A program made the position numbers and the translations under genes. Positions 61,045 to 64,000 of a DNA stretch of 64,000 bases are shown here, in pieces. Source of the DNA: Halorubrum laminariae. GTDB taxonomy: Archaea > Halobacteriota > Halobacteria > Halobacteriales > Haloferacaceae. The notes beneath the pieces were generated by a model, which had not been told where the DNA came from, did no database searches, and was given only the letters and a program-made list of their open reading frames with translations. Location: NCBI RefSeq assembly GCF_024494655.1, contig NZ_JANHDL010000001.1:186001-250000 (forward strand). Reading direction: 5' to 3'. The first letter of the stretch is position 1, and every line of letters begins with the position of its first letter.

Positions 61045-61398
61045 TCAAATGTCGATCCCGTCCGGATCGTTCCACTCGTCATCGTCGCCGCCGCCGTCGT
61101 CCGCCTCGGTTCCGGCCGGGCCGAGCGCCTCTTCGCCGCGGCGAGACTCGTGGATCGCGAAGCCCGCCTCGCGGCTCTCTCCGCCGCCGGCATAAGGATC
61201 CTCGTCGGGGTCGTAGTCCAGTTCGCTCCGCTCGAAGACGTATGCGAGAAAGCCGAAAAGCGGGACGAAGACGGCGATCGCGGTCCACTTCCGTCGACTC
61301 ATCCCGTGGCGGGGCGCGTCGACGTAGACGTACGCCGCGAATCCGACGAGCCACGCGAGCGGGACGCCGACGAGGATGGCCGCGACGAGCGGGTCCAT
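61045..61398 (-). CDS. small membrane protein (phospholipase D N-terminal-like)
   Basis: The 117-residue protein has two hydrophobic helices (about 5-27 and 38-56) separated by D-A-P-R-H-G-M-S-R-R-K-W and an acidic C-terminal tail. This resembles the PLDc_N family of two-helix membrane proteins with D-x-x-x-R-G and W motifs. Function unknown. It ends 14 bases from the end of the secreted-protein gene on the opposite strand. Confidence 0.75.
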   Translation of the reverse strand: MDPLVAAILVGVPLAWLVGFAAYVYVDAPRHGMSRRKWTAIAVFVPLFGFLAYVFERSELDYDPDEDPYAGGGESREAGFAIHESRRGEEALGPAGTEADDGGGDDDEWNDPDGIDI

Positions 61399-61575
61399 AC
61401 CGTCGCTTCGCGCACACGAACATAAGCGCGGGGGACGTTCCGGCGAGAGCGTCCGACTACCCGCAGCCGATCGTCGACCGCGACGATGGGGATGAGCGCG
61501 CCAAGCGCGTCTTTGAGGAGGTGCTCGGAAAGCGATGAGATACTAAAAGCGGTAGACGCAAGAACAACGCCCAAC

Positions 61576-61697
61576 GCGGTGGCGCGCCGTGAGCGGCCCG
61601 CAGGGGCGCGAACGACCGCGAGGGAGTCGGCCGGCCGGAGCAACGCGGAGGACGGCCGGCGAGGCTGGGGAGGTGTGAGGTGCTGTGCGGTTGCGGG
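61576..61697 (+). repeat. dispersed structured element, copy D
   Basis: Starts GCGGTGGCGCG and ends TTGCGGG. Hairpin 1 is GCGGCCC-GCA-GGGGCGC (six of seven pairs). Hairpin 2 has a 7-bp stem GCCGGCC/GGCCGGC. The conserved block is CGAGGCTGGGGAGGTGTGAG here, and the closing helix CGCGCC/GGUGUG keeps pairing by G-U. A TACTAAAAG box (about 61542-61550) lies about 27-30 bases before the element, fitting its own promoter. It is upstream of the cysS promoter. The remainder of 61399-61796 has no supported gene. Confidence 0.72.
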
Positions 61698-61796
61698 TGA
61701 TGTGTATCGGCTGGACAGCCGCGAGAACGGACACGCCGCCATTCGCCTTCGATCGATCCGACGGTTTAAAAGGCTCACCGTAGCAACGAGCCGGTA

Positions 61797-63332
61797 ATGA
61801 GTCTGGTCGTCACCGACACCCTAGAAGACGAGCGCGTCGAGTTCACCGCGGACGGCGACGTCACGCTGTACGTCTGCGGGCTGACGGTGTCAGACGACCC
61901 CCACCTCGGACACGCGCGGCTGTGGTTCCACGCCGACGTGCTCCATCGCTGGCTCGACCACCTCGGCTACGACGTGCGCCACGTCGAGAACGTCACCGAC
62001 GTGAACGAGAAGATCACCGCGCGGGTGGGCGAGCGCGACGAGTGGAACACCGAGCGCGACGTGGGCGAGACGTTCTCTGCGTCGACCTTCTCGGCGATGC
62101 GCGGGCTAAACCTCCTGCGCGCTGAGGTGTACCCGCGAGTCACAGAACACGTCCCGGAGATCGTCGACCTCGTCGAGACCCTCGTCGAGCGGGGGTACGC
62201 CTACGAATCGAACGGTTCCGTCTACTTCGACGTCACGAACTTCGACGAGTACGGGGCGCTCTCGAATCAGGACGTGGCGGAACTGGAAGCGCAGGGCGAA
62301 CCCGACGAGCGGTCGGAGAAGCGGCACCCGGCGGACTTCGCGCTCTGGAAGGCCGGCGGCGTGAGCGAGACCGCCGCCCGCGAGCACGCGAAACACGACC
62401 ACGACGACGCGGTCCCCGCGGGCGAGACGTGGGATGCCCCGTGGAGCGAGGGGCGGCCGGGCTGGCACGTCGAGTGCTCGGCGATGTCGACGACGCACCT
62501 CGGTGACACGCTCGACATTCACATGGGCGGCCGCGACTTGGTCTTCCCGCACCACGAAAACGAGATCGCGCAGTCGGAGGCGGCCACCGGCGAGACGTTC
62601 GCCCGCCACTGGCTCCACGTCGGCCTGCTCGCGATGGAGGGCGAGAAGATGTCCTCCTCCATCGGCAACTTCTGGACCGTGCCCGACGCCTTAGACGAAC
62701 TGGGCGTCAACGTGATCCGGACGTTCTACGCCGGAGCGGCCTACCGCTCCGAACAGGCGCTCACCGAGGAGACGATAGCGGAGGCCGAAGAGCGCTGGGA
62801 GCGTCTCTCGCGGACGTACGAGCGTGCGGTCGACGCGGTCGACTCCGTCGACGCCCGCGCGAAAGCGGTCGATGACGATCTGCGAGCTGCGGTGACGGCG
62901 ACCCGCGAGGAGTTCGCGGCGGCGATGAACGACGACCTGAACCTCCGGGAGGCGACCGCAGCGCTCCTCGAACTCACCGACACCGTGAACCGCCACGTCG
63001 ACGGGGTCAACGCCGCGCACGGGGGCGGCGAGACGAGCGGGACAGACGGAACGAGCGAGGCCATCGACGCCGCGTACGACTACCGAGGGCTGCGCGAGGC
63101 CGTCGAGACGTTCGACGACCTCGCTGGCGACGTGCTCGGACTCCAGTTTGACGCCGCGACCGACGGCGAAGTCGACGCGGCCGGCGAACTGGTCGAACTC
63201 GTCGTGGACGTTCGGGAGGCGGAGCGCGAGGCCGGCAACTACGAGCGCGCCGACGAACTGCGCGACGCGCTCCGCGAGGTCGGCGTCGAAATAGAGGACG
63301 GACCGGACGGGACGACGTACCGGTTCGCGTGA
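61797..63332 (+). CDS. cysS: cysteinyl-tRNA synthetase
   Basis: This class I aminoacyl-tRNA synthetase has 511 residues. Cys27 in Y-V-C-G-L-T is a zinc ligand; the HIGH motif reads H-L-G-H (36-39); G-W-H-V-E-C-S-A-M and the zinc H-H-E-N-E follow. The KMSKS-type motif is K-M-S-S-S at 284-288. The helical C-terminal domain (about 340-511) contains the DALR-like end. A GGTTTAAAAGG box (61763-61773) gives a leaderless ATG at 61797. It charges tRNA-Cys for translation. Confidence 0.97.
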   Translation: MSLVVTDTLEDERVEFTADGDVTLYVCGLTVSDDPHLGHARLWFHADVLHRWLDHLGYDVRHVENVTDVNEKITARVGERDEWNTERDVGETFSASTFSAMRGLNLLRAEVYPRVTEHVPEIVDLVETLVERGYAYESNGSVYFDVTNFDEYGALSNQDVAELEAQGEPDERSEKRHPADFALWKAGGVSETAAREHAKHDHDDAVPAGETWDAPWSEGRPGWHVECSAMSTTHLGDTLDIHMGGRDLVFPHHENEIAQSEAATGETFARHWLHVGLLAMEGEKMSSSIGNFWTVPDALDELGVNVIRTFYAGAAYRSEQALTEETIAEAEERWERLSRTYERAVDAVDSVDARAKAVDDDLRAAVTATREEFAAAMNDDLNLREATAALLELTDTVNRHVDGVNAAHGGGETSGTDGTSEAIDAAYDYRGLREAVETFDDLAGDVLGLQFDAATDGEVDAAGELVELVVDVREAEREAGNYERADELRDALREVGVEIEDGPDGTTYRFA

Positions 63333-63442
63333 GTCCGGCGGACCGCTCGCGGGTTCGGACGGGACCGCGGGCTGATTCGCCGGTCTCCGGGGCCGCCGCA
63401 GTCAACGTACACATCTATTAGCGTGGGCTCGCTTCTCCCGGT

Positions 63443-63922
63443 ATGCCGATCAGCGAGTCAGACCTCCCGGGCGTGGGAAAGAAGTTCGAGATCGATCTGG
63501 ATGACGGCGAGATGGTCGTCGTCATCCACAATACCGGCAAGCGGGAGGTGTTCCGCCGGCCCGACCCGGACGCCGACTCCGAGAAGGTGTTCGAGTTCTC
63601 GGACGACCTCGCGCGGACGATCGGCTCGATCATCGAGGGGGCGCACTTCCAGCCGATCGAGCCGGACACGCAGGAGACGACGCTTCCCGGCGGGATCCTC
63701 TTGGAGTGGTACGAGCTTCCCCCGGGCTCTCCACTCGTCGGTGAGACGTTAGAGAGCGCCGACATCGGTAACCGGACCGGCATCTCGATTGTCGCCATCC
63801 AGCGCGGCGAGGGCGTCGTCGACAGCCCGGATGCCGACACCGTCCTGCGCGAGGGCGACACGGTGATCGCGGTCGGCACCCGCGAGGACTGCGCCGCCTT
63901 CGAGGCGCTCCTGACGGAATGA
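63443..63922 (+). CDS. TrkA-C domain regulatory subunit of a cation:proton antiporter
   Basis: The 159-residue protein has an N-terminal domain (1-85) typical of KhtT-like subunits (P-G-V-G-K-K-F-E-I-D-L, then V-V-V-I-H-N-T-G-K-R-E) and a C-terminal RCK_C/TrkA-C domain (about 88-159: S-P-L-V-G-E-T-L-E-S-A-D-I, V-L-R-E-G-D-T-V-I-A-V-G-T). TrkA-C domains bind nucleotides or ions and gate the membrane subunit. The next gene appears to be the antiporter itself, linked through a coupled mini-ORF. Confidence 0.9.
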   Translation: MPISESDLPGVGKKFEIDLDDGEMVVVIHNTGKREVFRRPDPDADSEKVFEFSDDLARTIGSIIEGAHFQPIEPDTQETTLPGGILLEWYELPPGSPLVGETLESADIGNRTGISIVAIQRGEGVVDSPDADTVLREGDTVIAVGTREDCAAFEALLTE

Positions 63923-63981
63923 GCGGAGCAGAGAACTGCGACACGGAGCGGTCGGAGAGACCCAGCGGAGGTGGCCGCTAG
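63919..63981 (+). CDS. 20-aa mini-ORF between TrkA-C gene and antiporter
   Basis: ATG at 63919 overlaps the TrkA-C stop as ATGA. The frame ends at TAG 63979-63981, whose last G begins the next GTG. The peptide starts M-S-G-A-E-N-C-D-T-E and shows no domain. It may be a coupling relay or a chance frame. Confidence 0.3.
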   Translation: MSGAENCDTERSERPSGGGR

Positions 63982-64000
63982 TGGCGCTGCTCGACGTAGG
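63981..64000 (+). CDS. start of a probable cation:proton antiporter gene (truncated by window end)
   Basis: Only the first seven codons are in the window, beginning GTG-GCG-CTG-CTC (M-A-L-L-D-V). The TrkA-C subunit gene directly upstream and the family habit of pairing with a KefB/CPA2-type antiporter make this the best guess. The rest of the gene is outside the window, so the product is inferred from context alone. Confidence 0.4.

Noticed and set aside
61456..61538. Coding-like stretch (S-D-Y-P-Q-P-I-V-D-R-D-D-G) ending in TGA before element D
   Set aside because: No standard start codon lies at a sensible position. It may be a relic of a gene end; evidence is too weak for a feature.
33641..61697. 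Structured elements as insertion-sequence relics or MITEs
   Set aside because: No terminal inverted repeats or target duplications were seen, and compensatory changes in stems are not expected from simple decay. Not excluded without a wider search.

Overview
The window comes from a haloarchaeon, most likely Halorubrum or a close relative. The DNA is very GC-rich and the predicted proteins are strongly acidic. Many genes have an AT-rich TATA-like box about 25-30 bases before the start codon and no ribosome binding site, which is the leaderless mRNA pattern of halophilic archaea. The gene set fits: two CetZ tubulins, a HalX response regulator, rfcS, a PUA protein, DUF373, DUF5305 and DUF5781 proteins, and a folate-type pABA cluster. 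Neither DNA-level signs of a provirus or insertion sequence nor a CRISPR array were seen. This looks like core chromosome.

Layout. 1-900: a small acidic protein gene with an array of 13-bp sites upstream of its promoter, and tRNA-Gln(TTG). 900-5300: a small membrane protein, then a divergent pair. One side is a coiled-coil/zinc-ribbon protein; the other is a translationally coupled run (RecA-like protein without a P-loop, a 33-aa mini-ORF, and a DUF5305 membrane protein). 5300-8700: a truncated AMP-binding protein, an orphan Tat lipoprotein of the peptide-binding family, and a NYN-domain protein. 8687-14998: a six-gene lysine operon by the succinyl-diaminopimelate route (dapA-dapB-dapD-lysA-dapF-dapE). 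15400-22800: HAD hydrolase, a 25-bp tandem repeat, HD hydrolase, PUA protein, AN1-finger rhomboid protease, endonuclease V, small proteins, and a MinD-like ATPase with partners. 23200-33600: ppsA, mfnA, arfC, a large coiled-coil protein, a uracil/xanthine-type permease, sppA, DUF373 and aroE. 33900-40500: membrane protein, helix-hairpin-helix protein, pabB-pabA-pabC, a Rieske protein and an S26 signal peptidase. 40500-46600: a response regulator fused to a membrane domain, and a TetR regulator divergent from a secreted CARDB-like protein plus an RND/MMPL exporter. 46700-49450: two tandem CetZ genes. 49600-64000: DoxX-like protein, ribbon-helix-helix regulator with a queuosine-type precursor transporter, DUF5781, CNNM/CBS protein, glutaredoxin with a cysteine-free redoxin, rfcS, etfBA, a membrane winged-helix regulator divergent from a secreted protein, cysS, and a TrkA-C subunit coupled to the start of a probable antiporter gene.

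The most unusual signal is a family of four dispersed intergenic elements (33641, 38411, 52429, 61576), all on the + strand and about 120-150 bp long. They share conserved end and junction sequences. The intervening stems differ in sequence but stay complementary, and all four copies can form the same three-helix layout. This suggests an undescribed structured RNA, or a structure-forming DNA repeat. Other items of interest are the 13-bp operator-like array at 541-618, an inverted repeat across a TATA box between the tetR gene and its exporter operon, coding-like sequence without a start codon at 58-183 bases into the 22 kb region (22058-22183), a HalX regulator fused to membrane helices, a cysteine-less peroxiredoxin-like protein, and mini-ORFs coupled at both ends by overlapping start/stop codons.
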